This document shows positions 9,501 to 17,146 of a DNA stretch of 64,000 bases, piece by piece. The stretch is from Lacinutrix mariniflava (lineage in GTDB: Bacteria > Bacteroidota > Bacteroidia > Flavobacteriales > Flavobacteriaceae): NCBI RefSeq assembly GCF_001418015.1, contig NZ_LIQG01000020.1:124001-188000 (forward strand). The letters are read 5' to 3'. Numbering within the stretch: the first letter of the stretch is position 1; each line of letters opens with the position of its first letter. The notes beneath the pieces were generated by a model. The model ran no database searches and was not told the origin of the DNA. It worked only from the letters and a program-made list of their open reading frames with translations. Both the position numbers and the translations under genes were made by a program.

Positions 9501-10619
9501 ATGAAATTTATAGTATCAAGTACATATTTGCTTAAGCAATTACAAGTATTAGGAGGTGTAATTAATAGCTCTAATACTTTACCAATTTTAGATAATTTCC
9601 TTTTTGATATTGAAGACAATTCACTAACTGTTTCAGCAAGTGATTTAGAAACAACAATGTCTTCTAAATTAGATATTGAAAGTGATAGCAAAGGAAGTGT
9701 TGCTATTCCTGCTCGTTTATTATTAGATACTTTAAAAACGTTTCCTGAACAACCGTTAACGTTTACAGTTGAAGAAAATAACACAGTAGAAATTAGCTCT
9801 AACCATGGTAAATATGCTCTAGCATATGCAGATGGTGCTGAGTTTCCAAAAGCTGTTGCTTTAGAAGATCCTTCTAGTACAACAATAGCTGGACATATTT
9901 TAGCAACTGCTATTAGTAAAACTATTTTTGCTGCTGGTAACGATGATTTAAGACCAGTAATGAGTGGTGTTTTCTTTCAGTTTTCTACAGACAATTTAAC
10001 GTTTGTTGCTACAGATGCTCACAAACTAGTTAAATACACACGTGAAGATGTTTCTGCTTCTCAAGTTGCAGAATTTATTATGCCTAAAAAGCCTTTAACT
10101 TTGTTAAAAGGAATTTTAAATGCAAGTGAAGAAAATGTAACTATTGATTATAACGATTCTAATGCAAAATTCACATTTGAGAATACAGTATTAATTTGTC
10201 GTTTAATTGATGGTAAATATCCTAATTACGAAGCGGTAATCCCAAAGGAAAATCCGAATAAATTAAGCATCGATCGTACACAGTTTTTAAACTCTGTAAA
10301 GCGTGTTAGTATTTTCTCTAACAAAACAACACACCAAATTAGATTAAAAATTGCTGGTGCAGAACTTAATATCTCTGCGGAAGATATCGATTACTCTAAT
10401 AAAGCGGAAGAACGTTTAACTTGTGATTATCAAGGAGACGATATGCAAATTGGTTTTAACTCTCGCTTTCTAACAGAAATGTTAAATAACCTTAGTGCTA
10501 CAGATGTACAATTAGAAATGAGTATGCCTAACAGAGCTGGAATTTTAACGCCTATTGATGGATTAGATGAAGGTGAGCATGTAACAATGTTAGTAATGCC
10601 AGTAATGCTAAATAGCTAA
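9501..10619 (+). CDS. dnaN: DNA polymerase III sliding clamp, beta subunit
   Basis: A 372-residue beta clamp, which encircles DNA and tethers polymerase III. It starts MKFIVSSTYLLKQLQVLGG and contains TLPILDNFLF, NDDLRPVMSGVFF, LICRLIDGKYPNYEAVIP and the family-type C-terminus HVTMLVMPVML. Length and all three clamp domains look complete. It has its own promoter and terminator, so it is probably monocistronic. Confidence 0.97.
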   Translation: MKFIVSSTYLLKQLQVLGGVINSSNTLPILDNFLFDIEDNSLTVSASDLETTMSSKLDIESDSKGSVAIPARLLLDTLKTFPEQPLTFTVEENNTVEISSNHGKYALAYADGAEFPKAVALEDPSSTTIAGHILATAISKTIFAAGNDDLRPVMSGVFFQFSTDNLTFVATDAHKLVKYTREDVSASQVAEFIMPKKPLTLLKGILNASEENVTIDYNDSNAKFTFENTVLICRLIDGKYPNYEAVIPKENPNKLSIDRTQFLNSVKRVSIFSNKTTHQIRLKIAGAELNISAEDIDYSNKAEERLTCDYQGDDMQIGFNSRFLTEMLNNLSATDVQLEMSMPNRAGILTPIDGLDEGEHVTMLVMPVMLNS

Positions 10620-10674
10620 ACTATTAAAGAACATAAATAAGCCTTTCTTAAATAGAAAGTTTTAATATACTATT

Positions 10675-10708
10675 AAACACAACTTATATTTAGGTTGTGT
10701 TTTTTTTT
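10675..10708 (+). terminator. Rho-independent terminator after dnaN
   Basis: AAACACAAC (10675-10683) pairs with GTTGTGTTT (10694-10702) around a 10-base loop, and a T run to 10708 follows. It lies 55 bases after the dnaN stop codon. Confidence 0.88.
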
Positions 10709-10843
10709 ATAATTAGCTATGTTAGAAGTTAAAATTTGATATAATTTAAGAATCCTTAAATTATTTTAATATATTTATGCCTATTATTTTTAATAGAACT
10801 CTTAATTCTCTGAAGAAAATTAAGTTAAATTATACATACCGTT

Positions 10844-11221
10844 ATGAAGTTCAAGCTAAAGTCAATATTATTAACGCTATTATGTGCAATAACATTAGCA
10901 TGCAGTAGTGACGACGATAATACAATTGAGAGTCCTAGCAGTGATTCTCTAATTGGAGAATGGCTAAGAAATGATTTTAATGAAAATATTCAATATAAAC
11001 TTACTTTTAACACAGATAATACTGTATTAAGAACCTTTAGTACTCAAACTAACGATGATGCTATATCTACAGCATCTTCTTACAATTGGACTATTAGTAA
11101 TGATATAATTACAATAGAAAACTTTGAAAATAACACAAACGCTTCCACTGGATATGAATTCCTATCGAATGAAACTGTTGTTTTAACTGGCTTATCTGAA
11201 TTTGAATTTGTAAGACAGTAA
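10844..11221 (+). CDS. Small lipoprotein, lipocalin-like
   Basis: A 125-residue lipoprotein. The signal peptide ends in LTLAC, and SSDDD after the Cys fits export to the flavobacterial surface. The rest (GEWLRNDFNENIQYKLTF, later YNWTISNDIITIEN) reads like the lipocalin-like domains common in Flavobacteriaceae that start with GxW. The function is unknown. It is flanked by terminators on both sides, so it is a single-gene unit. Confidence 0.75.
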   Translation: MKFKLKSILLTLLCAITLACSSDDDNTIESPSSDSLIGEWLRNDFNENIQYKLTFNTDNTVLRTFSTQTNDDAISTASSYNWTISNDIITIENFENNTNASTGYEFLSNETVVLTGLSEFEFVRQ

Positions 11222-11251
11222 AAAAAAAATTATACTACTTTATGAAAATTA

Positions 11252-11284
11252 AAAAACGCAACCTTTTCGGGTTGCGTTTTTCTT
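11252..11284 (+). terminator. Rho-independent terminator
   Basis: A strong stem of about 12 base pairs: AAAAACGCAACC (11252-11263) with GGTTGCGTTTTT (11270-11281) and a short loop, running into T residues. It ends the small lipoprotein gene. The A run on the other side makes it potentially bidirectional. Confidence 0.88.
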
Positions 11285-11334
11285 TATCTTAAAATAAAAT
11301 TCAACTAATTAACAAAATTAAAAGATAAAGGTAT

Positions 11335-11556
11335 TTATTTTTGATTTTTACTAATTTCGGACCCTTCTTTAATTTTAGAGCCATAAACAATTGCTACAAC
11401 TATTCCTATAGTGATTCCTATGGGTATTCCTAAACTAATCCAAGTGCCTACGTCATTTTTTAATGCTCCAATAACTGCACCCATTGTTATACCTAAAGAA
11501 CATCCTAATGCTATTCCTAGACCAACGTATTTAGTGGTTTTACTTTCGCTATTCAT
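11335..11556 (-). CDS. Small glycine-rich two-helix membrane protein
   Basis: A 73-residue hypothetical protein. Two hydrophobic segments rich in spaced glycines (GLGIALGCSLGITMGAVIGA and SLGIPIGITIGIVVAIVYG) suggest a glycine-zipper hairpin in the inner membrane. A short charged tail follows. It lies just downstream of the DUF4870 gene on the same strand and is probably co-transcribed. The function is unknown. Confidence 0.65.
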   Translation of the reverse strand: MNSESKTTKYVGLGIALGCSLGITMGAVIGALKNDVGTWISLGIPIGITIGIVVAIVYGSKIKEGSEISKNQK

Positions 11557-11560
11557 GGTA

Positions 11561-11899
11561 TTAATTTATGAAATTATAACTAAAAGGGTATGATGGATTC
11601 TCACCATTGTTTGCTTTAATAGCGTTGATTATTGGAAACAATACTGAGATTACTCCTAAAATAGCAAAGCCTAAAAGACCAAGTCCAAATAATAATATTA
11701 ATGGAATACAAATTATAAAGTTTACAATTAAACTTAATTGGAAATTAATAATTTCCTTTCCTTGTTCGTCTATCTGGTAATCTTCGTCCTTTTTAGTAAA
11801 CCATATTATTAAAGGAACAATAAGTCCTCCAAAACCCGTTATTGCAGTTAACAATTGACTTAAATGGGTTATTACTAATAATTGTCTGTCTTCTTTCAT
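11561..11899 (-). CDS. DUF4870 family membrane protein
   Basis: A 112-residue protein with the DUF4870/Tic20-like layout: an N-terminal helix around HLSQLLTAITGFGGLIVPLIIWF, then KKDEDYQIDEQGKEIINFQ, then two more helices. The K(D/K)-x-DEQGKEIINFQLS stretch is the diagnostic part. The molecular role is unknown. It pairs with the glycine-rich gene that follows, with 4 bases between them. Nothing gene-like was seen from 11900 to 12283. Confidence 0.82.
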   Translation of the reverse strand: MKEDRQLLVITHLSQLLTAITGFGGLIVPLIIWFTKKDEDYQIDEQGKEIINFQLSLIVNFIICIPLILLFGLGLLGFAILGVISVLFPIINAIKANNGENPSYPFSYNFIN

Positions 11900-12283
11900 A
11901 GTGTTTTGATTTAGTATGCTGAAATAGATTCAGCTGATTGATTGATACTAATAAGACGCAGGAACTTATAAAATGTTACAAGAAAATATAAAAACAAACT
12001 TTTTATTTATAGTTTCAATAAAAAACTATTTACTTAAAACATTGTAAAACACAACTAAATAAAATATTGCTATTTTTTAAAAAGTATAAAAACTTAAAAC
12101 AACCTGTAACCTAAAAAAACACTACGCGTTGAAAAATAAAAAACTACGACTTACATCCTATTGACGTCTTTTATAGTTGTTATTTAATATTAGCTCTCGC
12201 TTTTAATAGCTCAGTAATCCTTTATAACTGGTTAAAGTCTGTAGTTTAAATATCTCTAAGAAATTTTACAACCGAGTATATTT

Positions 12284-12383
12284 GCGTTAGCGATTGAACG
12301 GTTTGTTTGAGCTCCTTTTTGCTTTTCGAAAAAAGAGCGAGTAGAGAAAGTGCTCCCGATAGCTATCGGGATTGTGGTAACGC
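12284..12383 (+). ncRNA. Candidate conserved flavobacterial structured RNA element (copy 2)
   Basis: A 100-base element closed by GCGTTA (12284-12289) and TAACGC (12378-12383). Inside are a hairpin GCTC-TTTTT (from 12311) pairing with AAAAA-GAGC (to 12338) and a perfect palindrome CCCGATAGCTATCGGG (12355-12370), giving a branched fold. The order and strings resemble the element at 3745-3829 and similar intergenic elements I recall from Flavobacteriaceae, perhaps Flavo-1. It sits at the 3' side of the sulfur operon, and its function is unknown. Confidence 0.5.
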
Positions 12384-12423
12384 CCTAATTTATATTTTTA
12401 ATACTAAAAAAACCAAACCGTTT

Positions 12424-12840
12424 TTAATGCGGCAACTTATTTCTCAAAGCACCATAAACAAAAGTGCCTAAAAGTGCTCCTAGAATTAAAACTAAAATAC
12501 TTGGCAACATAGAACCTAACAATACATACATAGGACCTGGACAAGCACCTGCTAGTGCCCAACCTAAGCCAAAAATAACACCACCAGCAATGTATCTTGT
12601 AAAGCCTTTTTCTTTTGGGTTAATAGTGATTTTGTTTCCACTAAAATCTTTAGTATCATTATATTTAAAATACTTAACCATTACTATACCTATAGCAATG
12701 GCCGAACCAATAATGCCATACATATGAAAGCTTTTAAACTGAAACATTTCGTAGATACGAAACCATGAGGCTACTTCAGATTTAATAAATAATATACCAA
12801 GGAATAAACCAATTCCGAAAAATGATAAAAATTTCTGCAT
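12424..12840 (-). CDS. YeeE/YedE-family sulfur transporter subunit (DUF6691-like)
   Basis: A 138-residue membrane protein with four helices. It is the half-size YeeE/YedE type, with the conserved GWALAGACPGPMYVLLGS loop. That loop's Cys is in the position that passes thiosulfate or sulfane sulfur in YeeE homologues. It lies 4 bases after its partner half, and together they probably form one transporter. It is the last gene of the operon that begins with the MBL-rhodanese gene. Confidence 0.88.
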   Translation of the reverse strand: MQKFLSFFGIGLFLGILFIKSEVASWFRIYEMFQFKSFHMYGIIGSAIAIGIVMVKYFKYNDTKDFSGNKITINPKEKGFTRYIAGGVIFGLGWALAGACPGPMYVLLGSMLPSILVLILGALLGTFVYGALRNKLPH

Positions 12841-12844
12841 AACT

Positions 12845-13399
12845 CTAAAAGATTAAAGGAAATATTAAATGAACCATTACTAAACCACCAATAAAAAAGC
12901 CAACTACAGCAATTAACGATGGTAATTGTAAATTACTTAAACCCGAAATAGCGTGACCAGAAGTACAACCTCCGGCATAACGTGCTCCAAAGCCAACTAA
13001 AAAACCGCCAATTAATAAAATAGAAAAACCTTTAATGGTTAATAAGCTATCTAAACTGAATAATTCTGTAGGTAAAAATGCTGAATTGGTACTATTAATT
13101 CCTAACTCTTGAAGTTGTGCAACTACGTCAGGATTTATTTGTGGAGCTGTTGGAGATAAAAACTGTAACGCTACAAAACCACCCAGAATAACTCCTGCAA
13201 CTACATATAAGTTCCAGATGTCTTTTTTCCAATCGAATTTAAAAAAATCGACAAATTTCCCAGCTCCACCAATAGAACACATGGTTCTTAGATTTGAAGA
13301 CATTCCGAACTTTTTACCCATTTTCATGAGTAAAAACATAGTAAGTGCTATTAACGGTCCAGCCACATACCATGGCCAAGTACTGTATATAAAATCCAT
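12845..13399 (-). CDS. YeeE/YedE-family sulfur transporter subunit
   Basis: A 184-residue inner-membrane protein and the other YeeE/YedE half. It carries GFGARYAGGCTSGHAISGLSN, where the Cys is the conserved sulfur-relay residue of the family. Helices flank a region of about 50 residues after the second helix (QFLSPTAPQINPDVVAQLQ). It lies 12 bases downstream of the MBL-rhodanese gene, so imported or recycled sulfane sulfur could be handed to that enzyme. That link is inference from the operon. Confidence 0.9.
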   Translation of the reverse strand: MDFIYSTWPWYVAGPLIALTMFLLMKMGKKFGMSSNLRTMCSIGGAGKFVDFFKFDWKKDIWNLYVVAGVILGGFVALQFLSPTAPQINPDVVAQLQELGINSTNSAFLPTELFSLDSLLTIKGFSILLIGGFLVGFGARYAGGCTSGHAISGLSNLQLPSLIAVVGFFIGGLVMVHLIFPLIF

Positions 13400-13411
13400 A
13401 TAATAATTGAA

Positions 13412-14827
13412 TTATTTTTTTAATGTTGTAGGACAAACAAAATCTGAAACTGGAATACCAGCTTGTTTTATGGCTCCCATTCCTCCTGCTACATCTACTA
13501 AATTATGAATTCCTCTACTTTTTAAAATAGAAGCTGCAATTACAGAACGATAACCACCTCCACAATACACATAAAAAGGTTCCTTCTCAGGAAATTCTGT
13601 TAAATGCGCATTTAAATTATCTAAAGGTGTGAAATTTGCTTTTTCTACGTGTCCTGCAATAAACTCTCCTTCTTTTCTTACATCGAAAACTGGAATAGTC
13701 TCTTTTTCTAATCTGTTTTTAAATTCATTGGCAGAAATAGAGATTAAATTATCTGTTTCTTTACCTGCTGCTGTCCAGGCTTCTATTCCACCTTCTAAAA
13801 ACCCTAGAGTATTATCGAAACCAACGCGAGATAATCTTGTAATAGCTTCCTCTTCATTTCCTTTGTCTACAACCAATAACAATGGTTGTTTTACATCTGC
13901 AATTAATGCACCAACCCATGGCGCAAAACCACCTTTAAGTCCTATAAATATAGAACGTGGAATGTGGTTTTTTATAAATTCTGACTGATGGCGTACATCT
14001 AATACTAGTGCTTCAGTTTCGTTTGCTGCTGCTTCAAAAGCTTCTGGAGAAAGTGCTCTTGAACCTTTTTCTATTACTGTATCAATATCTTCGTAACCTT
14101 CCTTATTCATTTTTACATTTAAAGGAAAATATTTTGGTGGAGGTAATAAACCATCTGTTAACTCTTTTACAAATTCAGCTTTAGTCATGTCTGCTCGTAA
14201 AGCGTAATTCATTTTCTTTTGGTTCCCCAAAGTATCTACAGTTTCTTTCATCATGTTTTTTCCACAAGCTGAACCTGCTCCATGACCTGGATATACAGTA
14301 ACATCGTTTGCTAGTGGTATAATTTTAGTTCGAAGACTATCGAAAGATAAACCTGCAAGGTCTTCCATAGTCATATCTGCTGCTTTTTGCGCTAAATCTG
14401 GTCTACCAACATCTCCTAAAAACAAAGTATCGCCACTAAAAATGGCATGATCTTTTCCGTTTTCATCTTTTAATAAATAGGTTGTGCTTTCCATAGTATG
14501 ACCAGGAGTATGCAAAGCTGTAATAGTTACTTTCCCTAGTTTAAATACTTGACCATCTTTAGCTATTATAGCTTCGAAAGATGGATTAGCTGTTGGGCCA
14601 TAAACAATTGGAGCACCAGTTTCTTTAGATAAAGTGACGTGTCCAGAAACGAAATCTGCATGGAAATGTGTTTCGAAAATATATTTTATCTTAGCGTTAC
14701 TGTCTTCCGCTTTAGCGATATAATTTTTAACTTCACGTAAAGGATCTATAATTGCTACTTCTCCTTCACTCTCTATGTAATATGCACCTTGTGCAAGGCA
14801 ACCTGTATATATTTGTTCTATTTTCAT
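13412..14827 (-). CDS. MBL-fold hydrolase with two rhodanese domains (persulfide dioxygenase type)
   Basis: A 471-residue cytoplasmic protein. The N-terminal metallo-beta-lactamase domain has THFHADFVSGH, HTPGHT, FSGDTLF and VYPGHGAGS, typical of glyoxalase II/persulfide dioxygenase enzymes. Two rhodanese domains follow, at about 265-355 and 365-465. The first has no Cys in its active loop (VVDKGNEEE). The second has YCGGGYRS, so it can carry a persulfide. It probably oxidises or transfers sulfane sulfur. It is the first gene of the three-gene operon and has an operator-promoter upstream. Confidence 0.92.
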   Translation of the reverse strand: MKIEQIYTGCLAQGAYYIESEGEVAIIDPLREVKNYIAKAEDSNAKIKYIFETHFHADFVSGHVTLSKETGAPIVYGPTANPSFEAIIAKDGQVFKLGKVTITALHTPGHTMESTTYLLKDENGKDHAIFSGDTLFLGDVGRPDLAQKAADMTMEDLAGLSFDSLRTKIIPLANDVTVYPGHGAGSACGKNMMKETVDTLGNQKKMNYALRADMTKAEFVKELTDGLLPPPKYFPLNVKMNKEGYEDIDTVIEKGSRALSPEAFEAAANETEALVLDVRHQSEFIKNHIPRSIFIGLKGGFAPWVGALIADVKQPLLLVVDKGNEEEAITRLSRVGFDNTLGFLEGGIEAWTAAGKETDNLISISANEFKNRLEKETIPVFDVRKEGEFIAGHVEKANFTPLDNLNAHLTEFPEKEPFYVYCGGGYRSVIAASILKSRGIHNLVDVAGGMGAIKQAGIPVSDFVCPTTLKK

Positions 14828-14891
14828 TTTAATCTTATTTTAAATTTCACCTAAAACTCATTTGCTTTAGTTCTATTTATTTTTAATTCTT

Positions 14892-14935
14892 CAAATTTAC
14901 TAATGTTTTTAAATTTCTATAGTAACTTAAGTTAC
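14892..14935 (-). promoter_or_regulatory. Promoter and Crp/Fnr-type operator of the MBL-rhodanese operon
   Basis: The perfect palindrome GTAACTTAAGTTAC (14922-14935) is followed on the minus strand, after 22 bases, by TAAATTTG (14892-14899), a match to the TAnnTTTG box. The palindrome would centre near -42, the class II activator position for Crp/Fnr proteins. The same layout recurs at 15755-15798 before the TauE gene. The likely binder is the Crp/Fnr protein encoded next door. Confidence 0.72.
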
Positions 14936-14939
14936 ATAC

Positions 14940-15734
14940 TTATAAAACCAACTCCTTTAAAATGATATAAATTGACATTGCTAATACAAACCAACCAAAA
15001 CTCTTTTTTAATTTTTTTCCTGAAACATATTTAGAAAAATAACCGCCTACTAAAATTCCAATTATTGTTAATAGAGAAAATGATAGTAGAAAAAACCAAT
15101 CTACATCTAATGTTTGTACATCTCCATAAAAACCTATTAATGAGTTTATAGCTACAATTATTAAAGAGGTACCTACTGCTTTTTTCATGTCTAAACCAGC
15201 CCAAAGTACTAATGCTGGCACATATAAAAAACCACCTCCTGCTCCAATTAAACCTGTAATAGTACCTATAATAATACCTTGGACAAAGGTTTTATAATAA
15301 GGCTGAGTACTTTTATTGTTCTCATTTCTTTGTTTTGACTTTATCATAGAAAAAGCTGCCAAAAACATGATTAACGCAAAAAATATCATGATTGCCATTC
15401 CTTTTGTTAGTGTAAAATCACCAACTGTAAACAGTGTTTCTGGAATTGCAGGAACTAAAAACCGTCTTGAGAGATAGACTGCCATAAATGAAGGAAAACA
15501 AAAGGACAATCCTGTTTTAAAATCTACTAACCCTTTTTGGTGTTTTTGAATAACACCGACTAGAGATGATGAACCCACTACAAATAATGAATATGCAGTT
15601 GCTACTACTGGATTAAATCCTAAAAAATACACCAGTAAAGGCACAGTAAGAATTGATCCTCCTCCTCCAATCAAGCCTAAAATAGCGCCTATAAAAAAAG
15701 CGCCTAAGTAAGTTATTATTTGTTGTACATCCAT
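14940..15734 (-). CDS. TauE/SafE family sulfite/sulfur-anion exporter
   Basis: A 264-residue, eight-helix membrane protein of the TauE/SafE family. It opens with ILGLIGGGGSILTVPLLVYFLGFNP and its second half repeats the pattern with IGTITGLIGAGGGFLYVPALVLWAGLDMKKAVGTS shortened in between. The two half repeats are diagnostic. It probably exports sulfite or related anions made by the neighbouring sulfur oxidation genes. It has its own operator-promoter and lies between that operon and the crp-type gene. Confidence 0.92.
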   Translation of the reverse strand: MDVQQIITYLGAFFIGAILGLIGGGGSILTVPLLVYFLGFNPVVATAYSLFVVGSSSLVGVIQKHQKGLVDFKTGLSFCFPSFMAVYLSRRFLVPAIPETLFTVGDFTLTKGMAIMIFFALIMFLAAFSMIKSKQRNENNKSTQPYYKTFVQGIIIGTITGLIGAGGGFLYVPALVLWAGLDMKKAVGTSLIIVAINSLIGFYGDVQTLDVDWFFLLSFSLLTIIGILVGGYFSKYVSGKKLKKSFGWFVLAMSIYIILKELVL

Positions 15735-15754
15735 TTTTAAAACCAGTTATGGGA

Positions 15755-15798
15755 CAAATTTAATTAACTTATTAAGTGTATTTAGTAACAATAGTTAC
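15755..15798 (-). promoter_or_regulatory. Promoter and Crp/Fnr-type operator of the TauE/SafE gene
   Basis: The palindrome GTAACAATAGTTAC (15785-15798, plus strand) precedes TAAATTTG (minus strand, 15755-15762) by exactly 22 bases, as at the MBL-rhodanese promoter. Both half sites GTAAC/GTTAC are the same while the four central bases differ. The site begins 13 bases after the -7 box's usual -33 region would end, so it overlaps the activator position. Confidence 0.72.
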
Positions 15799-15802
15799 AC
15801 TA

Positions 15803-16435
15803 CTATAAATCAATGATTTTTATATTATTTCTATACAATTCTATTTTGCCTTTAATTTCTAAAGTTTTTAGTAGTCTAGAAATCACTACGCGAGAGGTGT
15901 GCAAATCGCCAGCAATTTGTTTATGCGTAACATGTATTACATCACTATGATTAACCATTGCCTTGTCTTTAAGGTACTTAAACAAACGTTCGTCCATTTT
16001 TAGAAACGCAATAGTGTCTATGGCCTCAAGAAGTTCTGTCATACGGTCATGATAACTTTGCAAAATAAATTGTTGCCACGTTTTATATTTACCCAGCCAA
16101 GATTCCATTTTTTCAACAGGAATCATTATTAACTTTGTATCCGTTTCTGTAATCGCTCTAATTTCACTTTTAGAATTACCTATACAACATGATAATGTCA
16201 TTGCACAAGTATCACCTTGTTCAATAAAGTATAGAATTAACTCATCTCCTTTATCATCTTCTCGAAGAATTTTAATTGCTCCTTCTATTAGTAGAGGCAT
16301 CGATTTAATATAATCTCCAATCTCTATTAATTTTGTGCCTTCCGAAAGTTCTTTATATATCCCAACTTTATTAATTTCTTGAAGTAATTCGTCTTCAAAT
16401 AAATAACCATATTGTTCAGTAAGTGCTTTTAACAT
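15803..16435 (-). CDS. Crp/Fnr-family transcription regulator
   Basis: A 210-residue DNA-binding regulator. The cyclic-nucleotide-binding-type beta barrel covers residues about 20-130 (GTKLIEIGDYIKSMPLLIEG, ELILYFIEQGDTCAMTLSC), followed by a dimer helix and an HTH with KQIAGDLHTSRVVISRLLKTLE. No CxxC Fe-S motif is seen; a Cys pair in SCCIGN could sense sulfur or redox state, which is speculation. The ATG at 16435 is preferred over the TTG at 16456, which lies in the -7 box. It likely controls the adjacent sulfur genes. Confidence 0.9.
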   Translation of the reverse strand: MLKALTEQYGYLFEDELLQEINKVGIYKELSEGTKLIEIGDYIKSMPLLIEGAIKILREDDKGDELILYFIEQGDTCAMTLSCCIGNSKSEIRAITETDTKLIMIPVEKMESWLGKYKTWQQFILQSYHDRMTELLEAIDTIAFLKMDERLFKYLKDKAMVNHSDVIHVTHKQIAGDLHTSRVVISRLLKTLEIKGKIELYRNNIKIIDL

Positions 16436-16453
16436 AAGTCTATTTTCCTTTTG

Positions 16454-16496
16454 CAAATTTACTACTTTGCCTTTCGTTTAAAGTAAAAAACGTTAT
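16454..16496 (-). promoter_or_regulatory. Promoter of the Crp/Fnr gene with weak operator
   Basis: TAAATTTG lies at 16454-16461 (minus strand). Upstream by 21 bases is GTAAAAAACGTTAT (16483-16496), matching 8 of the 10 half-site bases of the two neighbouring palindromes. This hints at autoregulation, but the match and spacing are imperfect. Confidence 0.45.
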
Positions 16497-16684
16497 ATTT
16501 ATCGCAAATCAACTAGCTAAAATGACTCTTTATTATTACTACTGTACTAGTAAAAAAATCATATAATTCTTAAAATTAGACACATAAAAACCATTTCACT
16601 GTGTTTTTTTTGCCTTTAAACGAAGATTAGTTATGCGCTAGTGCAAATTAATAGTTGACATATAATATCTATTATTTTTACAAA

Positions 16685-17104
16685 ATGGAAAAGGTTATTG
16701 AATGTGTTCTACTAATTGACGATGATAAAGTTACAAACTTTTATAACAAAAGAGTTGTTAGTAAAATTAATAATTTCAAGGAAATAAATACGGCTACTAA
16801 CGGTCAAAAAGCTTTAGATTATATAAATAATTCTAAAAATGGACTGTGTAAAAAACCTGATTTAATTTTTTTAGATATTAATATGCCTGCTATGAATGGT
16901 TGGGAGTTTATTGAGGAATTTAAGAAAATAGATACCTCTTTTACTTCGAGTATAAAAATAGTAATGCTTACCACTTCTAATAGTCCTGAGGATTATGAAA
17001 GGTCTTTAACTCTTGATAGTGTTGACGATTTTATAAACAAACCTTTATCTATTGATTTACTATCAAATCTTATAGAACACCATTATTCTATTAAAATATA
17101 TTAA
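16685..17104 (+). CDS. Single-domain response regulator
   Basis: A 139-residue receiver domain with no output domain. LLIDDDKV gives the acidic pair, LIFLDINMPAMNGWEF the phospho-acceptor Asp, MLTTSN the Thr and NKPLS the Lys. This form is common in Bacteroidota and acts by protein contact. The ATG at 16685 is chosen over a TTG 30 bases upstream because it begins just before the first strand. It lies directly upstream of the TonB receptor and kinase genes and may be their partner. Confidence 0.88.
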   Translation: MEKVIECVLLIDDDKVTNFYNKRVVSKINNFKEINTATNGQKALDYINNSKNGLCKKPDLIFLDINMPAMNGWEFIEEFKKIDTSFTSSIKIVMLTTSNSPEDYERSLTLDSVDDFINKPLSIDLLSNLIEHHYSIKIY

Positions 17105-17146
17105 TTTAGCGATTCTAACTAATTTTTATTTAAAACTTTAGCATCT

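Noticed and set aside
16436-16456. TTG start at 16456 for the Crp/Fnr gene
   Set aside because: That codon lies within the predicted -7 box; ATG 16435 fits the family start better.
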